Shown: positions 17,618 through 26,597 of the stretch, piece by piece
Numbering within the stretch: position 1 is the first letter of the stretch
Layout of the letters: each line of letters starts with the position of its first letter
DNA from: Lachnospiraceae bacterium
GTDB lineage: Bacteria; Bacillota_A; Clostridia; Lachnospirales; Lachnospiraceae
Assembly (NCBI GenBank): GCA_017482005.1
Contig: JAFUOI010000007.1
Span: 62,001 to 126,000, forward strand
Direction of reading: 5' to 3'
DNA: 64,000 bases
Notes under the pieces: model-generated
What the model saw: only the letters and a program-made list of their open reading frames with translations
What the model was told of the DNA's origin: nothing
Database searches by the model: none
Program-made: the position numbers and the translations under genes

Positions 17618-18574
17618 ATGGACAGATTGGCAATTGTGGTTCCTTGTTATAATGAAGAGGAAATGCTTCCGATTACAACAAAAGAACTGACAGGTGTTCT
17701 TGAGGATATGATCCGAAAAGAGAAGATTGCAAAAGACAGTTACATTTTATATGTGGATGATGGAAGTAAAGATGCCACATGGGATTTGATTGAAAAATTG
17801 CACAAAGAAAACGATAGGGTTTTCGGTCTTAAGCTTGCAGGAAATGTGGGACATCAGTTTGCGCTCACAGCAGGAATGATACACGCGAAAGATAATTCGG
17901 ATATTATGATTTCCATTGACGCTGATCTTCAGGATGATACCCTTGTGATGGAAGAGATGGTGGACAAATATCATGAGGGGAATGATATTGTTTACGGTGT
18001 TCGGAATGATCGGAAAAAAGATTCGTTTTTTAAAAGAACGACGGCACAGATGTTTTATAAAGTGCTTGCAGCAATGGGTGTAAAAACCGTGTATAATCAT
18101 GCGGATTACCGCTTAATGAGCAAGCGTGCCATCGAACATTTTTCAAATTATGAAGAGGTCAATCTTTATCTTCGCGGCATTATGCCGCTCATCGGATATA
18201 AGACGGACTGTGTATATTATGAGAGAAAAGAACGTATCGCCGGAGAATCCAAGTATCCGCTCAAAAAGATGCTTGCCCTGGCATGGAACGGGATCACATC
18301 GTTCAGCGTTAAACCGATTAATTTTATTGCAGTACTTGGGATTGTTATTATTTTTATGTGTATTTTTGCAGCAATTTATGCATTCATCTCATATTGCAAA
18401 GGTTCGGTTGTTGCCGGGTGGACATCACTGATTTTATCTATTTGGCTTCTCGGAGGTCTGCAATTGTTTGCAATTGGAGTCATTGGGCAGTATATCGGCA
18501 AGATTTATATGGAAGTAAAACACAGACCGAGATATAACATTGAGACCTATTTGACACATGATAAGCAGTTGTAA
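17618..18574 (+). CDS. Family 2 glycosyltransferase, polyprenyl-phosphate type (GtrB/DPM1-like)
   Basis: Membrane-bound transferase expected to move a sugar from a nucleotide donor to a polyprenyl phosphate. In 318 residues the GT-A domain shows VVPCYNEEEMLP, DDGS and DADLQDD, and the ESKYPLKKML segment precedes two C-terminal spans (FIAVLGIVIIFMCIFAAIYAFI and LILSIWLLGGLQLFAIGVIG). This build matches GtrB/CsbB proteins. The sugar and final acceptor are unknown. GGAGAG precedes the ATG, and a 55-codon gene and terminator follow. Confidence 0.87.
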   Translation: MDRLAIVVPCYNEEEMLPITTKELTGVLEDMIRKEKIAKDSYILYVDDGSKDATWDLIEKLHKENDRVFGLKLAGNVGHQFALTAGMIHAKDNSDIMISIDADLQDDTLVMEEMVDKYHEGNDIVYGVRNDRKKDSFFKRTTAQMFYKVLAAMGVKTVYNHADYRLMSKRAIEHFSNYEEVNLYLRGIMPLIGYKTDCVYYERKERIAGESKYPLKKMLALAWNGITSFSVKPINFIAVLGIVIIFMCIFAAIYAFISYCKGSVVAGWTSLILSIWLLGGLQLFAIGVIGQYIGKIYMEVKHRPRYNIETYLTHDKQL

Positions 18575-18615
18575 GATATTGCAGCCATGTGTAGATTTAT
18601 GCGGAGGGCAAGAGA

Positions 18616-18783
18616 ATGGAAAATTCTATGAGTGAAAAGAAAGCAATAAAATTTATAGAGAATCCTCTTCCGGGACCGAAGCCCCATGTCAAAAAAGAAA
18701 TGACTTATGATTATGAAGTGCCGGCGGATAAAATGCATTTTGACATTGAGAAACCGTCAAACAATTATTATGATATAAAATAG
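18616..18783 (+). CDS. Small acidic protein of 55 residues, unknown function
   Basis: ATG at 18616 with GGAGGG at 18602-18607 (8-bp gap) and TAG at 18781. The product starts MENSMSEKKAIKFIENPLPG, continues with PKPHVKKEMTYDYEVPADKM and ends SNNYYDIK. It is soluble and Pro/Lys-rich then acidic, with no Cys or membrane segment. The strong ribosome site, position between the glycosyltransferase and a terminator, and non-repetitive composition support a real gene. Function is unknown. Confidence 0.65.
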   Translation: MENSMSEKKAIKFIENPLPGPKPHVKKEMTYDYEVPADKMHFDIEKPSNNYYDIK

Positions 18784-18801
18784 AAAAACGGAAATACTAA
18801 G

Positions 18802-18829
18802 AAGGAATCGCGAAAGCGGTTCCTTTTTT
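18802..18829 (+). terminator. Rho-independent terminator after the glycosyltransferase unit
   Basis: AAGGAATCGC (18802-18811) and GCGGTTCCTT (18816-18825) pair around a GAAA tetraloop with one G-U pair, followed by TTTT. Confidence 0.85.
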
Positions 18830-18865
18830 GTCGGATTAAATTTGATAGTTCATAATATTTGCCAG

Positions 18866-19008
18866 GCACTGCATGGCCGGAACAAGTCCATAAGCAGGTA
18901 CTATGAGGCCGTCGGTACTTAGGCGCTGTTCTTTAGCGCCTTAGTACCCGCTACGAGCCGAGTGTAGCGCTAGCGTGCCTGCGTTGGATTGTTCCGGTCA
19001 TGCAGAGT
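18866..19008. repeat. Multi-stem palindromic element (possible ncRNA or MITE-like repeat)
   Basis: A gene-free segment of about 140 bp that folds almost completely. The outer stem is 17 bp, 18869-18885 with 18989-19005, one G-U pair (arms CTGCATGGCCGGAACAA and TTGTTCCGGTCATGCAG). A second stem pairs GCAGGTAC (18894-18901) with GTGCCTGC (18975-18982). Inside lie a 14-bp hairpin with one T-T mismatch (18914-18927 with 18935-18948, 7-nt loop) and a 6-bp hairpin CGCTAC/GTAGCG (18949-18954 with 18964-18969). No ORF, target-site duplication or second copy is visible in the window. It is GC-richer than its surroundings. It could be a structured RNA, a mobile palindromic unit or both; I cannot name a family. 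Confidence 0.7.
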
Positions 19009-19066
19009 AATATACAATCTTGTGTTTTTCAGAAGGGCCATGATAGTAAGAAAGGAGATTTTAGAA

Positions 19067-19786
19067 TTGAGAAAAGACAGTGTGAAGAATCAGGAGAAAG
19101 AGAAAAAAGAAAAAGTCGAAAGAATGCAGGCGGAAGCAGAATATATTGAGGAGACGGGCTCAGTCAGTCTTGAAGAAAATGAAGAAAAGCACAAGATTGA
19201 ACTTATCACGATTATCGGAGAAGTGGAAGGGCATGAAAATCTTTCCGGGTCTTCCAAAACGACGAAGTATGAACATCTGCTCCCGAAGCTTGCACAACTG
19301 GAAGATGCATCAGATGTGGACGGCGTACTTGTGCTTCTCAATACAATGGGCGGCGATGTGGAGGCGGGACTTGCTATCGCTGAGATGATTGCATCACTCA
19401 GCAAACCTACGGTGTCACTTGTTCTCGGAGGCAGTCATTCCATCGGGGTTCCGATTGCGGTCAGTGCAGATTATTCGTTTATTGTAAAGAGTGCGGCAAT
19501 GGTCATTCATCCGGTGCGAATGAGCGGAATGGTAATCGGAACACCTGCAACCTTTGACTATTTTAAGTCCATTCAGGACCGCATTACCGGATTTGTCGTA
19601 GATCATTCAAAGATTGACAAAAAAACTTTCGAATCGCTTATGATGGAAACTAAAATTTTGACCAAAGATGTGGGAAGTGTGTTAAACGGTGAAAAAGCAG
19701 TGGGATATGGAATTATAGATGCTGTCGGAGGGCTTTCGGAAGCAATGGATAAACTGCATGAAATGATAGATGAGAGAATAGGATAA
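19067..19786 (+). CDS. tepA: ClpP/SppA-fold protease-like protein TepA
   Basis: ClpP-like serine hydrolase of the TepA type; the Bacillus protein (YmfB) was described as aiding protein export and sits near spoIIIE, as here. The 239-residue protein has a charged N-terminal stretch (KNQEKEKKEKVERMQAEAEY) and then the fold with LLNTMGGDVEAGLAIAEMI, the serine motif VLGGSHSIGVPIAVS and VIHPVRM. The TTG at 19067 has AAAGGAG at 19051-19057 with a 9-bp gap; the ATG at 19040 is the alternative, with a poorer site. A TTGTTC, 18-bp, TACAAT (19013-19018) promoter may start inside the adjacent palindromic element. Confidence 0.82.
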   Translation: MRKDSVKNQEKEKKEKVERMQAEAEYIEETGSVSLEENEEKHKIELITIIGEVEGHENLSGSSKTTKYEHLLPKLAQLEDASDVDGVLVLLNTMGGDVEAGLAIAEMIASLSKPTVSLVLGGSHSIGVPIAVSADYSFIVKSAAMVIHPVRMSGMVIGTPATFDYFKSIQDRITGFVVDHSKIDKKTFESLMMETKILTKDVGSVLNGEKAVGYGIIDAVGGLSEAMDKLHEMIDERIG

Positions 19787-19814
19787 CAGGTAAAGGGCGG
19801 TTAATAACTTACAG

Positions 19815-19843
19815 ATGACATTTTTCAAAAAGAATGCTATACT
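19815..19843 (+). promoter_or_regulatory. Promoter for ftsK
   Basis: ATGACA (19815-19820), 17 bp and TATACT (19838-19843) with TGC just before, an extended -10. It lies between tepA and the ftsK start. Confidence 0.55.
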
Positions 19844-19887
19844 TGAGGTTAGAGTTTATTCTGAAATTGAGAAATCGGAGTGAAAAC

Positions 19888-22437
19888 ATGGCAACACAAA
19901 AAGGTAGAAAACCTGCTTCTTCCCGCAAGTCAGGCGGAGGAAGAAAAACAAACAATAAAAATCAGCAGTCATTCAGCAGCGAAGTCAAGGATGAAGTAAT
20001 TCTTCTGATTGCGATTGCGGTTACCATCCTTCTTTTTTTATGTAATTTCCATCTTATCGGAAAAGTGGGAGATGCGTTGAGCAATGTGATGTTCGGGCTC
20101 TTTGGACTACTTGCATATATTGCACCGCCGGCATTGTTTTTTGCGCTGCTGTTCGGAACAGTAAATCTCGGAAACCGCACGGCAATCATAAAGCTTGCGT
20201 CTGCGATTGTTTTATTTATTGATATGGAAGTTATCCTGGCGCTTATGACCGGAATTGAAAAGGTCGGAGACAGTGCAGGAAGTTACTATGCATATGCAAC
20301 GGATCATATATTCAGTGGCGGTGTCATCGGTGCTGCGATTGCGGTTTCTGTTACCGGACTTATCGGTATTGTGGGAACCATTGCGGTTGTGCTGATTGTT
20401 ATGATACTTTGTCTTGTTCTCCTGACAGAAAAATCCTTTGTCAAGGGAGTGGCAAACGGAAGCCGCAAAATGTATGAGACAGCCAGAGATGATTATGACC
20501 GCCGTATTGTTAAAAATGAAGAGTTGTACAAGCAGCGGATGGAAGCACGCAGTCAGAGGGAACTGCAAAAAGAAGAGCGGAAAAAGAAACGTATGGAGCA
20601 GAAGGTGTCCGGAGTTTCCGTGGATACTGCGATTCCGAAACAGATGGATATATCAGAACATATTATGCCGGATGTAGATGATGTCCGTGAACAGGAATTG
20701 TTTACAGAAGCAGATGAACTTGACAATATTACAATTAAAGGAATTGCGCCTGCAGAACCACAAAAAGAACCGACAGCGCGTGTACATAAAGTGAAGGTGC
20801 TTGAGAAGGAAGAACCTTTGGATATGCAGAAGATTTCTTCTGCCCTTGAAGCAAGTGCAGACCGGTTCGGACAGGATGCGGAAGTGGTCGCAGAACAGAA
20901 GGCGGGTACCGGAGTTGCATCGGATCAAATCGCAATAAATCCTGCACCGGTACGTAAAAAACCATATAAAAAACCACCGATTTCACTATTACAGAAAAAC
21001 AGCAAATCCGGTGGCGGAAATTCTGAAAAGCAGCTGAAAGAAACGGCAATGCAGCTGAAACAGACATTAAAGACGTTTGGTGTCAATGTGACAATTACGG
21101 ATATCAGTCAGGGGCCGGCGGTAACCAGATATGAACTTCAACCTGAGATGGGGGTGAAGGTCAGCAAGATTGTTAATTTAACAGATGATATTAAGCTGAA
21201 TCTTGCGGCAACAGACATTCGTATTGAAGCTCCGATTCCCGGCAAAGCAGCCATCGGAATTGAAGTGCCGAACAAGGAAAACAGTATGGTTGCCCTTAGA
21301 GATCTGTTTGAGACGTCTACATTTAAGGAATTCAATTCCAATATTGCCTTTGCGGTTGGAAAAGATATTGCGGGACAGACAGTAGTTGCAGACATTGCGA
21401 AAATGCCCCATGTACTCATTGCAGGATCTACCGGTTCCGGAAAAAGTGTATGTATCAATACTTTAATTATGAGTATTTTATATAAAGCGACACCGGATGA
21501 GGTAAAACTGATCATGGTGGATCCGAAGGTTGTGGAACTCAGTGTATATAACGGTATTCCGCATTTGATGCTTCCGGTTGTGACGGACCCCAAAAAAGCT
21601 GCAGCTGCACTCCATTGGGGTGTGCAGGAGATGACGGAGCGATATAAAAAATTCGAGGATCTCCATGTAAGAGATTTGAAAGGATATAACAAAAAAGTCG
21701 AAGAGATGACAGAAAACGGTGGAGAGGAACTTCCGCAGAAGCTCCCTCAGATTGTAATCATCGTGGATGAGCTTGCAGACCTTATGATGGTAGCACCGGG
21801 AGAGGTAGAAGAATCAATTTGTCGTCTGGCACAGCTGGCAAGAGCAGCCGGCATTCATCTTGTGATTGCAACGCAGAGACCGTCGGTTGATGTCATTACC
21901 GGTTTGATTAAGGCAAATATGCCTAGTCGTGTTGCGTTTGCTGTTTCATCCGGTGTGGATTCAAGGACCATTCTTGACATGAACGGCGCAGAGAAGCTCC
22001 TCGGAAAAGGAGATATGCTCTTTTATCCACAGGGATATCCGAAACCGGTACGTGTACAGGGTGCATTTGTTTCAGATAAAGAAGTTGCCGATGTTGTTGA
22101 TTTCTTAAAAGCACAAAACACCGGTGATGATGCAGATATACATGCAATGGAAGCAAAGATTGCGTCCATGGGAATCGGATCGGATTCATCCGGAGCCAAA
22201 GGTTCCGGCGGAGACGAAAAGGATATATATTTTGCAGATGCAGGACGATTTATTATTGAAAAGGAAAAGGCGTCCATCGGAATGTTGCAACGTGTGTTTA
22301 AAATCGGATTTAACCGCGCGGCCCGCATCATGGATCAGCTTTGTGATTACGGAGTAGTCGGGGAGGAAGAAGGAACTAAACCGAGAAAAGTACTTATGAC
22401 GCTGGAACAGTTTGAACAGCTGTTGGAAGAAATTTAA
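19888..22437 (+). CDS. ftsK: DNA translocase FtsK/SpoIIIE
   Basis: Membrane-anchored hexameric motor that pumps chromosomal DNA through the septum in division or sporulation. The 849-residue protein has four N-terminal membrane spans (within about residues 35-190), a charged linker, an alpha/beta motor with Walker [16 protein letters not shown] and Walker [11 protein letters not shown], and a C-terminal gamma winged helix ([22 protein letters not shown]). GGAGTG precedes the ATG at 19888; the in-frame extension to 19834 runs through the promoter. Whether it plays the FtsK or the SpoIIIE role cannot be told. fhs starts 16 bp downstream. Confidence 0.94.
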   Translation: MATQKGRKPASSRKSGGGRKTNNKNQQSFSSEVKDEVILLIAIAVTILLFLCNFHLIGKVGDALSNVMFGLFGLLAYIAPPALFFALLFGTVNLGNRTAIIKLASAIVLFIDMEVILALMTGIEKVGDSAGSYYAYATDHIFSGGVIGAAIAVSVTGLIGIVGTIAVVLIVMILCLVLLTEKSFVKGVANGSRKMYETARDDYDRRIVKNEELYKQRMEARSQRELQKEERKKKRMEQKVSGVSVDTAIPKQMDISEHIMPDVDDVREQELFTEADELDNITIKGIAPAEPQKEPTARVHKVKVLEKEEPLDMQKISSALEASADRFGQDAEVVAEQKAGTGVASDQIAINPAPVRKKPYKKPPISLLQKNSKSGGGNSEKQLKETAMQLKQTLKTFGVNVTITDISQGPAVTRYELQPEMGVKVSKIVNLTDDIKLNLAATDIRIEAPIPGKAAIGIEVPNKENSMVALRDLFETSTFKEFNSNIAFAVGKDIAGQTVVADIAKMPHVLIAGSTGSGKSVCINTLIMSILYKATPDEVKLIMVDPKVVELSVYNGIPHLMLPVVTDPKKAAAALHWGVQEMTERYKKFEDLHVRDLKGYNKKVEEMTENGGEELPQKLPQIVIIVDELADLMMVAPGEVEESICRLAQLARAAGIHLVIATQRPSVDVITGLIKANMPSRVAFAVSSGVDSRTILDMNGAEKLLGKGDMLFYPQGYPKPVRVQGAFVSDKEVADVVDFLKAQNTGDDADIHAMEAKIASMGIGSDSSGAKGSGGDEKDIYFADAGRFIIEKEKASIGMLQRVFKIGFNRAARIMDQLCDYGVVGEEEGTKPRKVLMTLEQFEQLLEEI

Positions 22438-22453
22438 AAATGAGGTAAGAAAT

Positions 22454-24124
22454 ATGATGACAGATATTGAAATTGCTCAGGCAGCAAATCTTCTGCCTAT
22501 CACAGATGTGGCGGCAAAGCTTGGAATTGAAGCCGACGATCTTGAGTTGTACGGAAAATATAAAGCAAAACTTTCTGATGATTATATAAAAAAAGTAAAA
22601 AATAATCCGCAGGGTAAACTTATATTGGTAACAGCCATCAATCCTACGCCGGCAGGAGAAGGAAAGACAACAGTAAGTGTCGGACTTGGTGAGGCATTTC
22701 ACAAATTAAATAAGAAGACATTAATTGCATTAAGAGAGCCGTCCTTAGGACCCTGTTTCGGAGTGAAAGGCGGGGCGGCAGGAGGTGGCTATTCGCAGGT
22801 TGTTCCGATGGAAGATTTAAATCTCCATTTTACAGGTGATTTTCATGCAATCACTTCTGCCAATAACCTTTTGGCAGCACTTCTTGATAATCATATCCAG
22901 CAGGGAAATGAACTGCAGATTGATACAAGGCAGGTCGTATGGAAAAGATGCGTGGACATGAATGATCGCGCGCTTCGAAATATCGTTATCGGTCTCGGAA
23001 ATAAGATGGATGGTGTAGTACGTGAAGATCATTTTGTTATTACGGTAGCATCTGAAATTATGGCGATTCTTTGCCTGGCTGAGGATATGGAAGATTTAAA
23101 ACAGCGTCTGGGACGTATTATTGTTGCTTATAACATCAAAAATGAGCCGGTGACTGCAGCGGATCTCGGTGCGGTTGGTGCAATGACAGCACTTCTCAAA
23201 GATGCTATGCAGCCAAATCTTATTCAGACACTGGAGAATAATCCGGCGATTATTCACGGCGGACCGTTTGCTAATATTGCACATGGATGCAATAGTGTCA
23301 GAGCGACAAAAGCGGCGCTGCATATGGCTGATTATGTCATTACGGAAGCGGGATTTGGTGCAGATCTCGGTGCGGAGAAGTTTTTTGATATCAAATGTCG
23401 ACTTGCGGGACTGAAGCCGGATGCGGTTGTACTTGTTGCAACGATTAAAGCACTTAAATATAACGGTGGAGTACCGAAAGCGGAACTTACAAATGAAAAT
23501 ATAGAAGCATTAAAGAAGGGAATTGTAAATCTCGAAAAGCATATAGAAAATCTTCAGAAGTATCATGTTCCGGTTGTGGTGACATTGAATTCTTTTATTA
23601 CGGATACAGATGCTGAAAAGAATTTTGTGAAAGAATTTTGTGAAAGCAGAGGGTGTGAGTTTGCCCTTGCGGATGTATGGGGACGCGGCGGTGAAGGCGG
23701 TATCAAGCTTGCACAGAAGGTAATTAAAACACTGGAAGAAAAAGAAAGCAAATTCGAGCCGATATATAAAGATGAGTTTTCTTTAAAAGAGAAGATTGAA
23801 ACAGTTGCAAGAGAAATTTACGGCGCAGACGGTGTAAATTTTGCACCGGCAGCGGAGAAGCAGCTTGATAAACTAACGCAGCTCGGATTTGGCAATATGC
23901 CTGTGTGTATGGCAAAGACACAGTATTCGCTTTCCGATGATCCGACGCTTCTCGGAAGGCCGGAAGGATATATGTTACAGGTAAGAGAAGTATATGTATC
24001 TGCGGGAGCAGGATTTGTCGTTGTGCTTACGGGTGCAGTTATGACAATGCCGGGACTTCCAAAACAGCCTGCAGCATTTTCGATTGATGTAAATGAAGAA
24101 GGAACTATCACAGGTTTATTTTAA
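22454..24124 (+). CDS. fhs: Formate-tetrahydrofolate ligase
   Basis: ATP-dependent entry of formate into the folate one-carbon pool, used for purines and, in acetogens, the Wood-Ljungdahl pathway. The 556-residue length is standard. The nucleotide-binding loop [18 protein letters not shown] and the motif [26 protein letters not shown] are both present. GAGGTAAG precedes the ATG at 22454; the frame extends upstream into ftsK without a site. No other acetogenesis gene is in the window. Confidence 0.96.
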   Translation: MMTDIEIAQAANLLPITDVAAKLGIEADDLELYGKYKAKLSDDYIKKVKNNPQGKLILVTAINPTPAGEGKTTVSVGLGEAFHKLNKKTLIALREPSLGPCFGVKGGAAGGGYSQVVPMEDLNLHFTGDFHAITSANNLLAALLDNHIQQGNELQIDTRQVVWKRCVDMNDRALRNIVIGLGNKMDGVVREDHFVITVASEIMAILCLAEDMEDLKQRLGRIIVAYNIKNEPVTAADLGAVGAMTALLKDAMQPNLIQTLENNPAIIHGGPFANIAHGCNSVRATKAALHMADYVITEAGFGADLGAEKFFDIKCRLAGLKPDAVVLVATIKALKYNGGVPKAELTNENIEALKKGIVNLEKHIENLQKYHVPVVVTLNSFITDTDAEKNFVKEFCESRGCEFALADVWGRGGEGGIKLAQKVIKTLEEKESKFEPIYKDEFSLKEKIETVAREIYGADGVNFAPAAEKQLDKLTQLGFGNMPVCMAKTQYSLSDDPTLLGRPEGYMLQVREVYVSAGAGFVVVLTGAVMTMPGLPKQPAAFSIDVNEEGTITGLF

Positions 24125-24142
24125 CATGACTGGAGAGATGTT

Positions 24143-25615
24143 ATGAAATGTCCGAATTGTGATGCTCCGATGACGGAAGAACAGGTTTTTTGTGAAGTGT
24201 GTGGTAAGGAGAGACAGCTCGTTCCCGTGTTTGAAGCGGAGATTGACGAGACGATGGAAAATGCGATTACAGGAATTGCAGTTGATCTTGCCGGCACGCG
24301 TGAAATTCCGATTATAAGACCGGAACGAAATGTAATTACGGAGCAGACGGAAGAGGAAGAAGAGGAAGAATATGAACCGGAAACGGACAGAAGAAGCAAT
24401 CATCGTTTTCTGCTGTTTATGATTGGCGGAGTATTATGTGTTGTTTTACTTGTTTTGCTGGTTGTATCCATGTTTCATATAAGGGAACAGTCTTCTTATG
24501 ATTATCATATAAAAAAAGCAGAAGAAATGTGTCGGTTGAGTGATTATGAGCAAATGCTCGATCATGCGGAAAGTGCAAGAAAGATTGCTCCGAATTCATC
24601 CGACGCAAAAATGCTGATTGCAAGAGCCTATGAAGGCATGAATAATGTCAGGTATGAGAAAGAAATGTTGGAAGATCTTTTGGCAGTGGACAGTGCCTAT
24701 GCACCGGCCTATGATATGTTGATTCCGCTTTATGAACAGGAAAACGATTATCAGAAAATAGCGGATCTTCTTTCAAAATGCTCTCAGCAGAATATTTTGG
24801 ATCGATATGTGGATTATTTAGCATCCCCGCCGCAGACAAGCCAGGAGCAGGGGACATATGAGGAAGCAATTGCCCTGAAACTGATTGCGCCCGGAAACGG
24901 AGTGATTTATTATACTTTGGACGGCAGTGATCCGACACAGAAAAAAAAGGAATATATTACACCGATTCTGCTCCATTCCGGACAGTATACGCTGAAAGCA
25001 GTATATGTGAACGGATATGGTGTACAAAGTACGGTAATGCAGGCGGATTATTATATAGATGAGGTGGCGTTAGCTGCGCCTGTTATTTCACCGGAAGAGG
25101 GGATTTATTCAGAACCACAGTATATAACCGTCGAGATTCCCGATGACAGCTATTTTGTATATTACACAACAGATGGTTCGCAACCGGGCATGCAGAGTAC
25201 CTTATATGAAGGTGCGATTCCCATGCCTATCGGTGAGAGTGAGTTTGCTTTTGTTATATATGATGAAGGCGGTAGGCAGGGAGAGACTGTCTATGTGAAG
25301 TACAGACTTGACATGAATATAACATTTACAGGAGAACAGGCATCGCATATGTTGGTGCGTACCTTGATGACACAAGGGATAATTATGGATACCGAGGGGC
25401 GCAGTGCAGATATGGAAGGAACGAGACAGTATGTCGCGGAATCTGTCATATCTGAAAATGACCAGTATTACTATCTTTTGGAAGAAATATATATATCACC
25501 GGATGGAATGAGACAGAAGACCGGTAGCAGATATGCTGTCAGTATAGTGACAGGAGAATGTTTTATTGCAATGCGCAATTCTTTTGGGACTTTTGATCTT
25601 AAAAGAATGCAGTAA
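24143..25615 (+). CDS. Zinc-ribbon membrane protein with TPR-like and chitobiase C-terminal-type domains
   Basis: Unnamed 490-residue protein. A CPNC...CEVCG zinc ribbon opens the sequence, followed by an acidic linker (EQTEEEEEEEYEPE) and one membrane span (LLFMIGGVLCVVLLVLLVVSMF, about residues 91-112). The outside part has TPR-like helices (about 120-225), two chitobiase/beta-hexosaminidase C-terminal-type sandwiches marked by YYTLDGSDPT and YYTTDGSQPG, and a C-terminal domain of about 95 residues. The ribbon would face the cytoplasm and the sandwiches the outside. No catalytic domain is visible. GGAGAG precedes the ATG; fhs ends 18 bp upstream. Confidence 0.75.
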   Translation: MKCPNCDAPMTEEQVFCEVCGKERQLVPVFEAEIDETMENAITGIAVDLAGTREIPIIRPERNVITEQTEEEEEEEYEPETDRRSNHRFLLFMIGGVLCVVLLVLLVVSMFHIREQSSYDYHIKKAEEMCRLSDYEQMLDHAESARKIAPNSSDAKMLIARAYEGMNNVRYEKEMLEDLLAVDSAYAPAYDMLIPLYEQENDYQKIADLLSKCSQQNILDRYVDYLASPPQTSQEQGTYEEAIALKLIAPGNGVIYYTLDGSDPTQKKKEYITPILLHSGQYTLKAVYVNGYGVQSTVMQADYYIDEVALAAPVISPEEGIYSEPQYITVEIPDDSYFVYYTTDGSQPGMQSTLYEGAIPMPIGESEFAFVIYDEGGRQGETVYVKYRLDMNITFTGEQASHMLVRTLMTQGIIMDTEGRSADMEGTRQYVAESVISENDQYYYLLEEIYISPDGMRQKTGSRYAVSIVTGECFIAMRNSFGTFDLKRMQ

Positions 25616-25627
25616 ATAAAAAAAAGA

Positions 25628-25656
25628 TTGCCATTTATAAATAATTCTATTACTAT
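25628..25656 (+). promoter_or_regulatory. Promoter for nfnAB
   Basis: TTGCCA (25628-25633), 17 bp and TACTAT (25651-25656). The leader carries a small CCGGA/TCCGG hairpin before the GAGGAGG ribosome site. Confidence 0.5.
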
Positions 25657-25706
25657 AAAAAAGATGTAGCCGGAGTATGAGTTCCGGTATAACGAGGAGG
25701 ATAAAA

Positions 25707-26597
25707 ATGTATAAAATTGTAAGAGCCGAGGAACTTACGACAAACATTTATCTTTTTGAAGTAGAAGCAAAAAGAGCAGCAAAATCATGTTTGCCGGGAC
25801 AGTTTGTCATTGTTAGAACAGAGGAAGATTCAGAGCGTATTCCGCTTACAATCAGTGATTATGACCGTGAAAAAGGAACGATTACTATTGTGGTACAGAC
25901 AATCGGAGCAGGTACGATGGCTATGGCAAAGTTAAAAGCCGGAGATGCATTCCATGACTTTGTAGGACCGCTGGGACAGCCTTCTGAATTCTGTATGGAA
26001 GATTTGGAAGAACTGAAGAAGAAAAACATTATTTTTGTTGCCGGAGGTCTCGGAACTGCACCGGTATATCCGCAGGTAAAATGGCTTCATGAAAACGGTG
26101 TGGATGCAGATGTTATCATCGGTGCAAAGACAAAAGATCTTTTAATCTATGAAGAAGATATGAAAAAAGTTGCAGCCAATGTATATCCGACAACGGATGA
26201 CGGTTCTTACGGAAGAAGCGGAATGGTTACAACAACTTTGAAAGATTTGGTAGAAAAAGAAGGCAAACAGTATGATATCTGTGTTGCAATCGGACCGATG
26301 ATTATGATGAAATTTGTTTGTCTTACGACAAAAGAATTGGGCATCAAGACGATTGTTTCCATGAATCCGATTATGGTTGACGGAACGGGTATGTGCGGTG
26401 CATGTCGACTTACCGTTGGCGGAGAAGTGAAGTTTGCTTGTGTAGACGGCCCTGAATTTGACGGACATCTGGTAGATTTCGACCAGGCAATGAAACGCCA
26501 GCAGATGTACAAGACAGCAGAAGGAAGAGCGTTATTAAAACAGCAGGAAGGTGATACGCATCACGGCGGATGCGGACACTGCGGAGGTGACAAATAA
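25707..26597 (+). CDS. nfnA: NfnA-type subunit: FAD/NAD-binding ferredoxin-NADP+ reductase subunit
   Basis: Small subunit of the electron-bifurcating NADH-dependent reduced ferredoxin:NADP+ oxidoreductase. The 296-residue protein has an FAD domain (RIPLTISDYD), a nucleotide-binding segment (IIFVAGGLGTAPVYPQV) and a C-terminal [2Fe-2S] region with TGMCGACRL and FACVDGPEF. The last residues, HHGGCGHCGGDK, add a Cys/His-rich tail. GAGGAGG precedes the ATG at 25707, and the stop overlaps the nfnB ATG (TAATG). The same family includes PyrK-like subunits, but the partner gene favours Nfn. Confidence 0.85.
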   Translation: MYKIVRAEELTTNIYLFEVEAKRAAKSCLPGQFVIVRTEEDSERIPLTISDYDREKGTITIVVQTIGAGTMAMAKLKAGDAFHDFVGPLGQPSEFCMEDLEELKKKNIIFVAGGLGTAPVYPQVKWLHENGVDADVIIGAKTKDLLIYEEDMKKVAANVYPTTDDGSYGRSGMVTTTLKDLVEKEGKQYDICVAIGPMIMMKFVCLTTKELGIKTIVSMNPIMVDGTGMCGACRLTVGGEVKFACVDGPEFDGHLVDFDQAMKRQQMYKTAEGRALLKQQEGDTHHGGCGHCGGDK

